A DNA stretch of 64,000 bases, taken from positions 1,020,419 through 1,084,418 of the forward strand of contig BQJK01000001.1 in the NCBI GenBank assembly GCA_021604665.1, written 5' to 3'. The DNA comes from Rhodomicrobium sp. Lineage in GTDB: Bacteria > Pseudomonadota > Alphaproteobacteria > Rhizobiales > HXMU1428-3. Shown in pieces: positions 52,733-64,000 of the stretch. Position numbers and translations under genes: made by a program. Below the pieces are notes generated by a model. It did not search any database. It saw only the letters and a program-made list of their open reading frames with translations, and had not been told where the DNA came from. Positions within the stretch are counted from its first letter, which is position 1. Each line of letters opens with the position of its first letter.

Positions 52733-54142
52733 ATGATCAGACCTGCCAACCTACAAAGATTAAAGCTCCCCCTGGCGGGCATTCTCATCATGGCGCTCAC
52801 GCTCACAGGCCTTTTCCCCCCCTCCGCAAACCAGGCAATCGCTCAGGAAAGCACCAGCAAAACAAAAAGCCCTGATGGTGAAACACCAGAAGAAATGCGT
52901 CGCCGCCTTGCTGAAGAAAACCGCCGCCTCGCAGAAGAAAAAAAGATGCTTGAGGCGGTTGAGAACCAGAAGAAAGGCGTCAGCCAAAAGGTTCAAAAGC
53001 TAGGTGAAGAGCGCGCACGCCTCACCAACCTCATGCGCAGCTACGCCAAACGCATCCAGGAAAGTGAGACAACCCTCTCAAGGCTGGAATTAAAATTAAA
53101 TGACCTTCGCCGCAAAGAAGAGATCGTTCGCAACTCCATGAGTGAGCGACGCGCGGCAATCTCTGAAATGCTGGGCCTGTTGCAACGCATGGGCCGCAAC
53201 CCGCCACCAATCATGGCAACCCACCGGGATGATGCGTTAAAAATGGTCCGCAGCGCCATGCTGATGTCGAATATTCTGCCAAAATTGAAAACCCAGGCAG
53301 AGAGTTTAAAAGCTGAGCTTACGAACCTGGTTGAATTAAAGAAAAACATCGCCCTCCAATCAGAGCGCCTCCGCGTCCAGAATGCAGAGATGGAAGCCGA
53401 TCGCCTGCGCGTTAAGGAACTGCGCGAAGATAAGAACGACCGCATACTTAGCCATAACCTTGAATTGCGCCAGATAGAAAAACGCGCCAAAGACCATGCA
53501 AAATCTGTAACCAATCTCGGCCAGCTGATCAGCCGAATTGATAAAGAAATAACCCGCCGCACAGAACTGGGTGCCTATGAAAGCCAGCGCATAGAAGATG
53601 AAAAAATTGCCGCCAAGAAAATTGGCCGCAAGGCAGCTGTAGAACTAAGCCCGACGGAAAAGAAAAATATCATTTTTAAAAATCCAGGCCGCATCACCCC
53701 GGCTTTGCCATTTGTTAAGGCCAAGCAAACCCTCTCGCTACCCGCTCGTGGTAAACGGCTACGCTCCTTCGGTGATCGCCTGGAATATGGCGATACATCC
53801 AAGGGCATCTCTATTGAGACCCGCGACAATGCCCAGGTAACCTCGCCCTCAGATGGGTGGATCGTTTATGCTGGCAAATTCCGCACCTATGGCCAGCTGC
53901 TTATTATAAATGCTGGCGGCGGCTACCATATCCTATTGGCTGGCATGAACCGTATAGATGTCAGAGCCGGTCAATTTGTCCTTGCAGGTGAACCTATTGG
54001 CCTCATGTCAGAGCCAAAAGCAAAAGGCCCGAAAGACAAAAAAAGTCCAGCCCCGCTCTTATATGTAGAGTTCCGTAAAGATGGGCAACCAATTGACCCA
54101 AGCCCCTGGTGGGCAGATGATCAAATTGCCAGCAACAATTAA
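52733..54142 (+). CDS. Murein hydrolase activator EnvC-like (coiled coil plus LytM/M23 domain)
   Basis: Signal/TM N-terminus, long coiled coil, degenerate M23 domain GISIETRDNAQVTSPSDGWIVYAGKFRTYGQLLIINAGGGYHILLAG. Confidence 0.9.
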   Translation: MIRPANLQRLKLPLAGILIMALTLTGLFPPSANQAIAQESTSKTKSPDGETPEEMRRRLAEENRRLAEEKKMLEAVENQKKGVSQKVQKLGEERARLTNLMRSYAKRIQESETTLSRLELKLNDLRRKEEIVRNSMSERRAAISEMLGLLQRMGRNPPPIMATHRDDALKMVRSAMLMSNILPKLKTQAESLKAELTNLVELKKNIALQSERLRVQNAEMEADRLRVKELREDKNDRILSHNLELRQIEKRAKDHAKSVTNLGQLISRIDKEITRRTELGAYESQRIEDEKIAAKKIGRKAAVELSPTEKKNIIFKNPGRITPALPFVKAKQTLSLPARGKRLRSFGDRLEYGDTSKGISIETRDNAQVTSPSDGWIVYAGKFRTYGQLLIINAGGGYHILLAGMNRIDVRAGQFVLAGEPIGLMSEPKAKGPKDKKSPAPLLYVEFRKDGQPIDPSPWWADDQIASNN

Positions 54143-54530
54143 CAGGCTTTATCACTCAAACTTGAAGCGATGCGCCCCTAAAACGCCATAAAAAACGCCT
54201 TATTTACCTCTGAAGTAAATTCAGCCCGTAACGAGGCCTAATTAAAGAGTGCACGAGATAAGGTGAAAATGTTGGCAACAACGGAAATTGCTGACAAATG
54301 AACCCAAATCGGGTTAAAACATTTAACCAATTGTTTATAAATCCAGGTGGCGGACCTGTTGGCAATAACAACCACAACCAACATAATCCAACCTCAACTA
54401 ACTTAATCTAAGGTGGCACAAGACCATCTTAGAGCCATCGAACAAGCGGTGACGAATAACCAAATTGACGGTTAAACAACTATCTGATGGCAAAATACCA
54501 ACTGACGGCAAAATAAAGGGTCCGTGTATT

Positions 54531-56000
54531 ATGAAATTTAAAACAGTCACATCATGTATGGCTCTGATCCTGATCGGCGCAGTGATGGGAGCAACCTTTG
54601 TCGGCTCGCGCGACAAGCTCTTCGCACAGACCGGCGCTAGCAATATCTATCAGCATCTGGATCTTTTCGGCGATGTGCTCGAGCGGGTCCGCAATGCCTA
54701 TGTTGAAAAACCAGATGATAAAAAACTCATCGAGAGCGCCATCAACGGCATGCTCACTTCTCTGGACCCTCACTCAGCTTACCTAAGCCCAGAAAGCTTA
54801 AGTGACATGCAGGTACAAACCAGAGGCGAATTCGGCGGCCTTGGTATTGAAGTCCGTATGGAAGAAGGCCTGGTTAAGGTCATCTCACCGATCGATGGCA
54901 CACCAGCCCAAAAAGCTGGCATTCTGCCCGGTGATTTCATCACAGCACTAGACGGCGAATCTGTAGAAGGCCTGGAGCTAAGAGAAGCCGTGGACCGTAT
55001 GCGCGGCCCCGTCGGCTCTGAACTAAGCATCACTATTCTTCGCCGCGACCCAACAGACTCCAAAAAAGTTCTGGACCCATTTGATGTAAAATTAAAGCGC
55101 GCCATCATTGAAATTAACAAGGTTAGCTATCGCATCGAAAAAGACAATGTTGGCTATGTCCGCCTACCGTCTTTCCACGAACGCACAGCCTCTGGCCTTG
55201 AAGATGCCGTAAAGGAAATTCGCACAAAAATCGCAGATGATAAGCTAAAAGGCTACATCATCGACCTGCGCAATAATCCAGGCGGCCTGCTGGAGCAAGC
55301 CATCAAAGTGTCTGATGCTTTCTTGGATGAAGGCGCCATCGTCATCACCAAAGGCCGCAACAGCGAAGAAACACAGCGCGCTGCAGCCCGCCGCGGAGAC
55401 ATTACAAACGGCAAAAAAGTCGTCATTCTGATCAATGGCGGCTCGGCCTCAGCGTCCGAAATTGTCGCCGGCGCCCTCCTCGATCATAAGCGAGCCACCC
55501 TCATTGGCTCCAGATCTTTTGGTAAGGGCTCAGTGCAAACCATCATCCCGCTTGGGTCATATGGTGCCATCCGCCTGACAACAGCGCTTTACTACACGCC
55601 GTCTTCAACTTCAATTCAGGCTAAAGGCATTGTGCCTAACATTCCTGTCGCTCAGGAATTGCCGGAAGAGTTCAAAGGCAAGCCTTTAAAAACAAAAGGT
55701 GAAGCCAGCCTTAGAGGCCATATCAAGGTCAATAAGGATAAAGAGGAAGAGCATGGGTCACTGTCTTATGTACCGCCAGAGGCAGAAAAAGACACCCAAT
55801 TGCAATATGCAATTAAGTTCATACAAGGCGAAATTGAGCCTGGAAGCGAAAAAGTAACACCAGCTGCTGCTAAGGAAGAAATGTCAACTGAAACACCAGC
55901 TGAGAAACCAGAAGCAGCAAAAGAGCAACCTGAACAGCCTGTTGAACAGCTGGAAGAGCAGCCAGCTGAACAAATAGAGGAAAAACCTGAGACCAATTAG
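54531..56000 (+). CDS. ctpA: Carboxy-terminal processing protease (S41, PDZ)
   Basis: ATG 54531; PDZ GLGIEVRMEEGLVKVISPIDGTPAQKAGI; YIIDLRNNPGGLLEQAI; INGGSASASEIVAGAL; SFGKGSVQTI. Confidence 0.93.
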   Translation: MKFKTVTSCMALILIGAVMGATFVGSRDKLFAQTGASNIYQHLDLFGDVLERVRNAYVEKPDDKKLIESAINGMLTSLDPHSAYLSPESLSDMQVQTRGEFGGLGIEVRMEEGLVKVISPIDGTPAQKAGILPGDFITALDGESVEGLELREAVDRMRGPVGSELSITILRRDPTDSKKVLDPFDVKLKRAIIEINKVSYRIEKDNVGYVRLPSFHERTASGLEDAVKEIRTKIADDKLKGYIIDLRNNPGGLLEQAIKVSDAFLDEGAIVITKGRNSEETQRAAARRGDITNGKKVVILINGGSASASEIVAGALLDHKRATLIGSRSFGKGSVQTIIPLGSYGAIRLTTALYYTPSSTSIQAKGIVPNIPVAQELPEEFKGKPLKTKGEASLRGHIKVNKDKEEEHGSLSYVPPEAEKDTQLQYAIKFIQGEIEPGSEKVTPAAAKEEMSTETPAEKPEAAKEQPEQPVEQLEEQPAEQIEEKPETN

Positions 56001-56029
56001 GACAAAGGTAACCGTTTAGGGTTAAATAT

Positions 56030-56067
56030 GGGCTGTTAGGTTGAAAGGCTTAACAGCCCTTTTTGTT
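56030..56067 (+). terminator. Terminator after ctpA
   Basis: gggctgttag gttgaaagg cttaacagcccttttt. Confidence 0.85.
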
Positions 56068-56253
56068 TGTTTTCTCTGCCAATTTGCACCATCATTTGGG
56101 CTAGCCAGAGAGCTCAACAATCTACAAAGGGGTATTAAGCCAAATAATTGGCTTTTGGCATTACAAAACGGTCGCCTCCATAACCCCATATTCAACAGCG
56201 TACCGCGTGATGAATAGAAACCCTCACCCTATGAGGAGCTTTTGCAAAGTCCG

Positions 56254-57444
56254 ATGAAAGCGCTCTACATCACATCTTCCTGCACAATTATCGTTTTAAC
56301 GCTGTTCGGCTTGTTAATGAGTTCAATTCCAGCGCCTCTCGGCGGTGAGCCTTATTCAGTCGTCACCCTCACAGATAAAAAGTCGGTCGAAGAAAAACTC
56401 ATCAAACGCAAAACCGCCATTAAACTGGCAGCGCGGAAATCCAAAAAGGCTCATAGAACCAGGGGCCAATTAAATCCACTCTATTTCAAATCAGAAGTAG
56501 ATAGCCTGTCTGAAATACCCCAAACATCACTAGACACTGAAGATTATAAAAAAAACCGGCTCGAAAATCTTGAGAAGGCAAGAAATCAAACCCCGGCTGA
56601 AAATGAATTAGAGCTACTCACCATAACCGGCCTAAGACCAGCCCCAGTGCCGGAACTCATAGAGACAACAAGCTTTGGTGATTTGCCCCGCATCTCTCAT
56701 GATGGCAAGCGGCCGCAAGATGTCTATGCCCGACCGGCTCACATAACACCAAAGTCAGGTGAGAACCTGAAAACCATAGCCATTCTCATTACCGGGCTGG
56801 GTCTCTCAAAACCAATGACCGATAACGCCATTGAAAAGCTACCGCCAGAGATAACCTTCGCCTATAATCCCTACAGCTCCGGCCTGAAAAATCTAATGCG
56901 CCACAGCCGTCAAAAAGGTCATGAACTACTGCTGCAAATGCCAATGGAGCCATTTGATTACCCTGATAATGACCCAGGCCCCCACACCCTGTTAAGTAAC
57001 CAAACAGACAAAATCAACTTGGAGCGCATGAGGTGGGTATTAGGGCGCATGGCAGGATACACTGGCATAGTCAATGAAGGCGGCGGGCGTTTCACTGCAA
57101 CCGAACAAGCAATTCACCCAGTCCTGCGCGAGTTGAAGGATCGGGGCCTCATCTATATGGATAGCAACCCCCAATCAACAGACGCTATCTTCGAAATATC
57201 ACAAGATATGAAACTGGATTATCTTCAGAGCAATCTGAATATTGATGAGATTAAATCCGCCAAATCAATCGATAAAGCATTGCAAGAGCTAGAGAGCATC
57301 GCATCGACCCATGGCAACGCAATCGGTGTTGCCTCCGCGCTCCCGCTAACCATTCAGCGCCTTGAAAAATGGTCAACGGATCTGAAAAAGCGTGGCTACA
57401 CTCTTATACCTCTCACCGCTGCCATCTCTAGAAAACAAAGCTGA
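56254..57444 (+). CDS. Divergent polysaccharide deacetylase family protein (YibQ-like)
   Basis: [87 protein letters not shown]. Confidence 0.9.
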   Translation: MKALYITSSCTIIVLTLFGLLMSSIPAPLGGEPYSVVTLTDKKSVEEKLIKRKTAIKLAARKSKKAHRTRGQLNPLYFKSEVDSLSEIPQTSLDTEDYKKNRLENLEKARNQTPAENELELLTITGLRPAPVPELIETTSFGDLPRISHDGKRPQDVYARPAHITPKSGENLKTIAILITGLGLSKPMTDNAIEKLPPEITFAYNPYSSGLKNLMRHSRQKGHELLLQMPMEPFDYPDNDPGPHTLLSNQTDKINLERMRWVLGRMAGYTGIVNEGGGRFTATEQAIHPVLRELKDRGLIYMDSNPQSTDAIFEISQDMKLDYLQSNLNIDEIKSAKSIDKALQELESIASTHGNAIGVASALPLTIQRLEKWSTDLKKRGYTLIPLTAAISRKQS

Positions 57445-57550
57445 TACAGTATCAGCCGCGCTTAAACGAGATGACAAAAAAGGCAGCAAACGTCAAACAG
57501 CTCCCACACACAAACTGCAATGTAAAACGAATAAGCTGGAATTATTTCTA

Positions 57551-58048
57551 ATGACGAATACCCCAACCCTACCACTACGCCGCTGTGTCGGTGTCATGCT
57601 GATAAATCAAAAGCGTAAGGTATGGATCGGACGCCGCATCAGTAAACCACATGATGACCCTGACCAATTCGTCTGGCAAATGCCTCAAGGCGGTATTGAT
57701 GACGGAGAAACCCCTGAACAAGCCGCGGTGAGAGAGTTAGAAGAAGAGACCGGCATCACTTCCGCAACAATTTTGAAAGAAAGCAGTGACTGGTTGAGCT
57801 ATGAACTTCCAACTGCGATCAAGGGCAAAGCGCTAAAAGGCAAATATCGCGGCCAAACCCAAAAATGGTTCGCCATGCGCTTTGAAGGCGATGAGGTCGA
57901 AATCAACATTGATGAAAAACCCGAGCATAAAGCCGAGTTTGACCAATGGAAATGGGAACAGGCAGATAAACTGCCCGGACTGATCGTCCCTTTCAAACGC
58001 CGTGTATATGAAGGCGTGGTAAAAGAGTTCAGCCAATATTTAGCTTAA
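57551..58048 (+). CDS. rppH: RNA pyrophosphohydrolase (Nudix)
   Basis: [50 protein letters not shown] Nudix box; ATG 57551 preferred over 57392. Confidence 0.95.
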   Translation: MTNTPTLPLRRCVGVMLINQKRKVWIGRRISKPHDDPDQFVWQMPQGGIDDGETPEQAAVRELEEETGITSATILKESSDWLSYELPTAIKGKALKGKYRGQTQKWFAMRFEGDEVEINIDEKPEHKAEFDQWKWEQADKLPGLIVPFKRRVYEGVVKEFSQYLA

Positions 58049-58119
58049 TCAGTTACCCCACAGATTAAAAACCACAGGCGGCCTCATTGAGGCAGATTGA
58101 TGTTATCACCAGATAGGAA

Positions 58120-58377
58120 TTACTGAGAGACCTCATCATCAATTGCCGCAATCTTCTCTGTTATCTCACCAAGCTTTCGGTTCAGAATGTAAGTGCTGAC
58201 GATAATCACCGCGAGTGAAAGTGCAGCCAATAGACAACCAGCCCACCAGAGCCAACTATAGTCAGGATAATAAGAAACGACCAGCCATATCAGCCCAAAA
58301 CCAATAACCCACCTGATAGCCCAGAGTGCTAATTTTGAAATAAGAAATCGACTTGGTTTTTGAGATGCTTCAGTCAT
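58120..58377 (-). CDS. Small two-TM membrane protein (85 aa), unknown function
   Basis: Two hydrophobic helices and a charged C-terminal amphipathic segment (LNRKLGEITEKIAAIDDEVSQ). Confidence 0.6.
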   Translation of the reverse strand: MTEASQKPSRFLISKLALWAIRWVIGFGLIWLVVSYYPDYSWLWWAGCLLAALSLAVIIVSTYILNRKLGEITEKIAAIDDEVSQ

Positions 58378-58406
58378 TTACACAACACCTTCATTCTCAC
58401 TCACAA

Positions 58407-58437
58407 AAAAAGCCCGCTATATATAGCGGGCTTTTAT
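58407..58437. terminator. Terminator downstream of the ATP synthase operon
   Basis: aaaaagcccgctatatatagcgggcttttat. Confidence 0.92.
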
Positions 58438-58465
58438 TATTCAATTGTATAGCAATAGAGGTTGT

Positions 58466-58852
58466 TTAGTTAATTGCCTCTAGGCAAGCAACCCGCTCTG
58501 CAGCGTGCCGTTTAGCAGCATCACCTTCAGCAGTATCAACCATCTCAGAAGCAGATGTTTTCTCAGCCTGAAGCGCATCACCTTTAAGGTCAGCGCAATC
58601 AGCAGCATGCTCGGCCAAAATGGTCAGCCCAGAAGGCCCCATATCAGAAAAGCCACCATTAACATAATAGCTCTTCTCACCATCAGCACCATCAAGAACC
58701 AAAAGCCCAGGCCGCAGCACAGACATCATCGGCGCGTGGTTGGCCAGCACAACAAAGTCACCTTCATCACCCGGCACCAGAACGCTTTTAACATCGGCAG
58801 AGATCAGCAGACGCTCTGGCGAAACCAGCTCAAATTTAAATGTCTCAGCCAT
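58466..58852 (-). CDS. atpC: ATP synthase epsilon subunit
   Basis: FELVSPERLLISADVKSVLVPGDEGDFVVLANHAPMMSVLRPG; position after atpD. Confidence 0.95.
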   Translation of the reverse strand: MAETFKFELVSPERLLISADVKSVLVPGDEGDFVVLANHAPMMSVLRPGLLVLDGADGEKSYYVNGGFSDMGPSGLTILAEHAADCADLKGDALQAEKTSASEMVDTAEGDAAKRHAAERVACLEAIN

Positions 58853-58875
58853 ATGGCCATACCTCTCCGTTGCTA

Positions 58876-60324
<1,449 letters not shown>

Positions 60325-61203
60325 CTAGAGCGCTTCAGCGCCAGAAATGATTTCAATAAGTTCTTTGGTAATTTGAGCCTGACGAGACCGGTTATACTGC
60401 AATGTCAACCTGTCGATCATGTCACCAGCGTTGCGCGTCGCATTATCCATCGCGCTCATCCGGGCACCTTGCTCAGAAGCCGCATTCTCAAGAAGGCCAC
60501 GGAAAATCTGCGTTGTCAGATTGCGTGGCAACAATTCTTCAAGAATTTGCTCTTCACCTGGTTCATAATCATAGGAAACATCAGCATCATCCGCTGCGTC
60601 TTCTTCATCAAAGCTGGCAGGAATAAGCTGCAGCTCTGTCGGCACCTGACTAATGACGGACTGAAACTCAGAATAATAGAGCTTCACAACGTCAACCTCG
60701 CCACTATCAAATTTTTCGGTAACAGCGTCGGCAACTTCTTGCGCTTTAGCGTAATTCATCGCCTTCAGCTCTTTATAAGAGATCTGCCCAACGATGTAAT
60801 TGCTATATTCGCCTTTAAGCTGGTCATAACCTTTTGACCCAACACAGAGAATTTGAACAGTTTTCCCTGTTTTGATCAGGCGCTTAATCTCAAGCTTCGC
60901 GATCTTAACAATATTGGTGTTAAAACCACCACATAGCCCGCGTTCTGCTGTTGCAACAACAAGCAGATGCACCTGATCTTTGCCAGTCCCTATAAGATAG
61001 GGAGACGCATTTTCAGATGATTTATAAACACGGCCGAGGTTGGCAAGAACACCTTCCATCCGCTCAGCATAAGGCCGGGCAGATTCAGCAGCTTCCTGCG
61101 CACGGCGCAACTTAGCCGCCGCAACCATCTGCATCGCCTTGGTGATCTTCTGCGTGGCTTTCACGCTTGCGATCCGGTTTCTTAAGTCCTTAAGGCTCGC
61201 CAT
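60325..61203 (-). CDS. atpG: ATP synthase gamma subunit
   Basis: [37 protein letters not shown]-terminal [19 protein letters not shown]. Confidence 0.98.
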   Translation of the reverse strand: MASLKDLRNRIASVKATQKITKAMQMVAAAKLRRAQEAAESARPYAERMEGVLANLGRVYKSSENASPYLIGTGKDQVHLLVVATAERGLCGGFNTNIVKIAKLEIKRLIKTGKTVQILCVGSKGYDQLKGEYSNYIVGQISYKELKAMNYAKAQEVADAVTEKFDSGEVDVVKLYYSEFQSVISQVPTELQLIPASFDEEDAADDADVSYDYEPGEEQILEELLPRNLTTQIFRGLLENAASEQGARMSAMDNATRNAGDMIDRLTLQYNRSRQAQITKELIEIISGAEAL

Positions 61204-61262
61204 GGGGCCCGTAACTCCTTTGATTTCCCTCTCCCTTTTTCAAATCAGGAGAGGGGCTCTAA

Positions 61263-62807
61263 CTATGCGTCTTCAGTAACAGCGAAGTTTTTGGCGAAGG
61301 CATCTACAGCTGATTTCAGCTTTTCAGATGAACTATCACTCAACGCTTTTTCTGTGCGAATGGTCTCAAGAAGATCTTTCTGTTCATCACGGAAGTGACG
61401 AAGCAGCTCTTCTTCAAACCGGCCCACATCACCAACCGGGATTGCATCAAGATAGCCATTCACACCGGCATAGATCACAACGACCTGCTCTTCCACTTGC
61501 AGTGGTGAGTATTGTGGTTGTTTCAAAAGCTCCGTCAGCCGTGCACCACGGTTAAGCAACCGCTGTGTCGCCGCATCAAGGTCTGAACCAAACTGCGCAA
61601 ACGCCGCCATTTCGCGGTACTGCGCCAGCTCACCCTTAATCGGGCCCGCCACTTGTTTCATCGCTTTAATCTGCGCCGCAGAACCCACACGAGAAACCGA
61701 GAGGCCCACATTCACAGCCGGGCGAATACCTTGATAGAAGAGATCAGTTTCAAGGAAGATCTGACCGTCGGTGATAGAGATCACATTGGTCGGAATGTAA
61801 GCAGAAACGTCATTCGCCTGAGTTTCAATAATCGGCAGAGCGGTCAATGAACCAGAGCCGTTATCTTCATTCAGTTTCGCAGCACGTTCAAGAAGCCGTG
61901 AGTGCAGATAGAAAACGTCACCAGGATAAGCTTCCCGTCCAGGTGGGCGGCGAAGAAGAAGTGACATCTGGCGATAAGCAACAGCTTGCTTGGAGAGATC
62001 ATCATATGTGATCAAACCGTGCATACCATTATCACGGAAATATTCACCCATCGCACAAGCTGTAAATGGTGCGAGGAACTGCATCGGTGCCGGGTCAGAA
62101 GCCGTGGCCGCAACAACGATAGAATATTCAAGCGCGCCATTTTCTTCCAGCGTTTTCACAAACTGCGCAACGGTTGAACGTTTTTGGCCAATAGCTACAT
62201 AGATGCAGTAAAGCTTTTCTGATTCAGAACCAGTAGCGTTAATCGTCTTTTGGTTCAGGATCGCATCGAGGGCAACCGCTGTTTTACCTGTTTGGCGGTC
62301 ACCAATGATCAATTCACGCTGGCCGCGGCCAATCGGGATAAGCGCATCAATCGCTTTAAGGCCGGTTTGCACTGGCTCATGCACTGATTTACGAGGAATA
62401 ATACCAGGCGCCTTAACGTCCACGAGGCGGCGCTCAGTGGCGTCAATAGGGCCCTTGCCGTCAATTGGGTTACCAAGCGCATCAACAACGCGGCCAAGAA
62501 GGCCTTTGCCAACCGGTGTATCCACAATCGCGCCAGAACGCTTAACAGTGTCACCTTCTTTAATGTCACGGTCATCACCAAAGATAACAACACCAACATT
62601 ATCAACTTCAAGGTTCAAGGCCATGCCGCGAATTCCGCCGGGGAATTCAACAAGCTCACCGGCCTGCACATTATCGAGACCATAAACGCGGGCGATACCG
62701 TCACCCACAGATAGCACTTGTCCAATTTCTGAAACTTCAGCTTCTTTACCGAAGTTTTCAATCTGATCCTTCAAAATGGAGGATATTTCAGCAGCTCTGA
62801 TTTCCAT
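61263..62807 (-). CDS. atpA: ATP synthase alpha subunit
   Basis: [63 protein letters not shown]. Confidence 0.99.
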   Translation of the reverse strand: MEIRAAEISSILKDQIENFGKEAEVSEIGQVLSVGDGIARVYGLDNVQAGELVEFPGGIRGMALNLEVDNVGVVIFGDDRDIKEGDTVKRSGAIVDTPVGKGLLGRVVDALGNPIDGKGPIDATERRLVDVKAPGIIPRKSVHEPVQTGLKAIDALIPIGRGQRELIIGDRQTGKTAVALDAILNQKTINATGSESEKLYCIYVAIGQKRSTVAQFVKTLEENGALEYSIVVAATASDPAPMQFLAPFTACAMGEYFRDNGMHGLITYDDLSKQAVAYRQMSLLLRRPPGREAYPGDVFYLHSRLLERAAKLNEDNGSGSLTALPIIETQANDVSAYIPTNVISITDGQIFLETDLFYQGIRPAVNVGLSVSRVGSAAQIKAMKQVAGPIKGELAQYREMAAFAQFGSDLDAATQRLLNRGARLTELLKQPQYSPLQVEEQVVVIYAGVNGYLDAIPVGDVGRFEEELLRHFRDEQKDLLETIRTEKALSDSSSEKLKSAVDAFAKNFAVTEDA

Positions 62808-63367
62808 CAGCTGACCTCTTTCATGCGCGTTTTCATAGAGTTTAATTTGGTTCTAAGTGAATCATCAATCTGCCGCGAACCGATTTTAACAATCAGCCCA
62901 CCAAGTATAGAAGGATCCACTTTAGTAATGAGTTCGATATCGCGGCCCGCAATATCTTTAAGTGTTGATTTGAGCGTTTCTTGTTGTTCATTGCTCAAAG
63001 GAGCGGCGCTAGTGGCTTCAGCGGTAACTTCACCGCGATGCTCAGAGAGCAACATTTTATAGCCTTTAATAACGCCTTCAATCGCCGCAAGACGGCGGTT
63101 TTTAGCTACCACATGGAAAAAGTTCTGTGTGGTTGCGTTGAATTCGGCTTTGCTCAGCAATGCTGCAATGGCTCTTTCTTGTGCAGCCGCACTGTAAACA
63201 GGGCTGATAACAAGATTTTTAAGATCATCGCTTTCATTAAGAAGAGCCTGAAAGCCATTGAGATCGTTAGCGACCTCATCAAGCAAATTTTGTTCGCGTG
63301 CAAGCTCGAAAAGCGCATTCGCATAGCGCCCGGCCACTCCAGCAACAATTGATGATCCACCTGCCAC
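62807..63367 (-). CDS. atpH: ATP synthase delta subunit
   Basis: [23 protein letters not shown]...[25 protein letters not shown]. Confidence 0.96.
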   Translation of the reverse strand: MAGGSSIVAGVAGRYANALFELAREQNLLDEVANDLNGFQALLNESDDLKNLVISPVYSAAAQERAIAALLSKAEFNATTQNFFHVVAKNRRLAAIEGVIKGYKMLLSEHRGEVTAEATSAAPLSNEQQETLKSTLKDIAGRDIELITKVDPSILGGLIVKIGSRQIDDSLRTKLNSMKTRMKEVS

Positions 63368-63866
63368 AGTAAGTCTCTTGCCTCAACAAAAGGGCCTACG
63401 CTAAAGAAAATAACAACTCTCTAGCGCGTGCCGGTTGTAATTCTGATGTGACCTTAGCCCATAGCGCTGCAGAAAGCGCGCAAATTTCCCCAAAGTCCGG
63501 CTTGCTCTAGCATATGGTTTTTCTTTGCGCAACTGTGTCAGTATGAATTAACGGGCTAAATATACGGATTAATTGTCTCATACCCCGCATACAGTACACT
63601 TTTGTCGCAGGAACCTCATGATACCGGCACGACTTAAAGAGCAAATTTAATATACTCAAAGAATCGCATCTACCATGCCGCAACACCTGTCTCAGATCTA
63701 AGACGCCCCCTAGCTCTCCTTATATGATAAGCCCTGCAATCTAATCAGCACCCACAAAGCCACCAGAAATTTCTGAACCAAACTATTCACTATCTCCCCG
63801 GATAAAAAAACGTTATGTCTATCAAAAGAGAGTAACTTTAAAAACAAGAGTGACGCAGCAAGCACC

Positions 63867-64000
63867 ATGGATAGACAATCACCGAGCAAAAATAATGAGC
63901 GGCGGATCCTCCTAAGCGGTGTTTTCACCCTTATTCTTGTTATGGGCCTCGCCCGTTTTTCATACACCCCCATGCTCTCCTACATGAAAACAGAGGCCGG
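63867..64000 (+). CDS. 5' end of an MFS transporter (YbfB/YjiJ-like), truncated by the window edge
   Basis: MDRQSPSKNNERRILLSGVFTLILVMGLARFSYTPMLSYMKTEA; GLARFSYTPML motif. Confidence 0.75.
   Translation, partial: MDRQSPSKNNERRILLSGVFTLILVMGLARFSYTPMLSYMKTEA

Overview
This is a 64 kb chromosomal window, most likely from an alphaproteobacterium. It is densely coding and mostly housekeeping. Recognisable blocks, left to right: (i) a pqqABCDE cluster, including a 29-aa pqqA at 354-443 that the ORF track misses; (ii) alr, a Lys-rich putative exported protein, cutA, nadK, a receiver protein followed by an Hpt-like protein, and an SLT transglycosylase divergent from two tandem VWA-domain paralogs; (iii) thrS, a membrane patatin-like protein, yidD, an IscU/NifU-like scaffold, folE-hisI, an RssA-like patatin and a CBS protein; (iv) a PAS_5-like protein, a double-PilZ protein and a LapG-type cysteine peptidase; (v) an aspartate aminotransferase, a ~1000-aa membrane/helical-repeat protein, an SQR/NDH-like flavoprotein, a beta-hydroxyacid dehydrogenase, an Lrp regulator, an SNase, a histidine kinase and two tandem retropepsin-like proteins; (vi) a phosphomannomutase, an HCCA isomerase-like protein and a TauE/SafE protein; (vii) a familiar conserved run rplU-rpmA-GNAT-obg-proB-proA-nadD-rsfS-rlmH-envC-ctpA-YibQ-like-rppH; (viii) the F1 ATP synthase operon atpHAGDC on the minus strand; and (ix) the 5' end of an MFS gene. 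I saw no rRNA or tRNA genes, CRISPR arrays, IS elements or phage genes by eye. I do not see a clear-cut new defence or mobile system. The best candidates for new biology are the SLT/VWA-VWA locus with a conserved NCxxDPC motif, the helical-repeat membrane protein, the receiver-Hpt pair, the Lys-rich exported protein and the tandem retropepsins. All functional names come from recognising motifs in the translations; no search was run.
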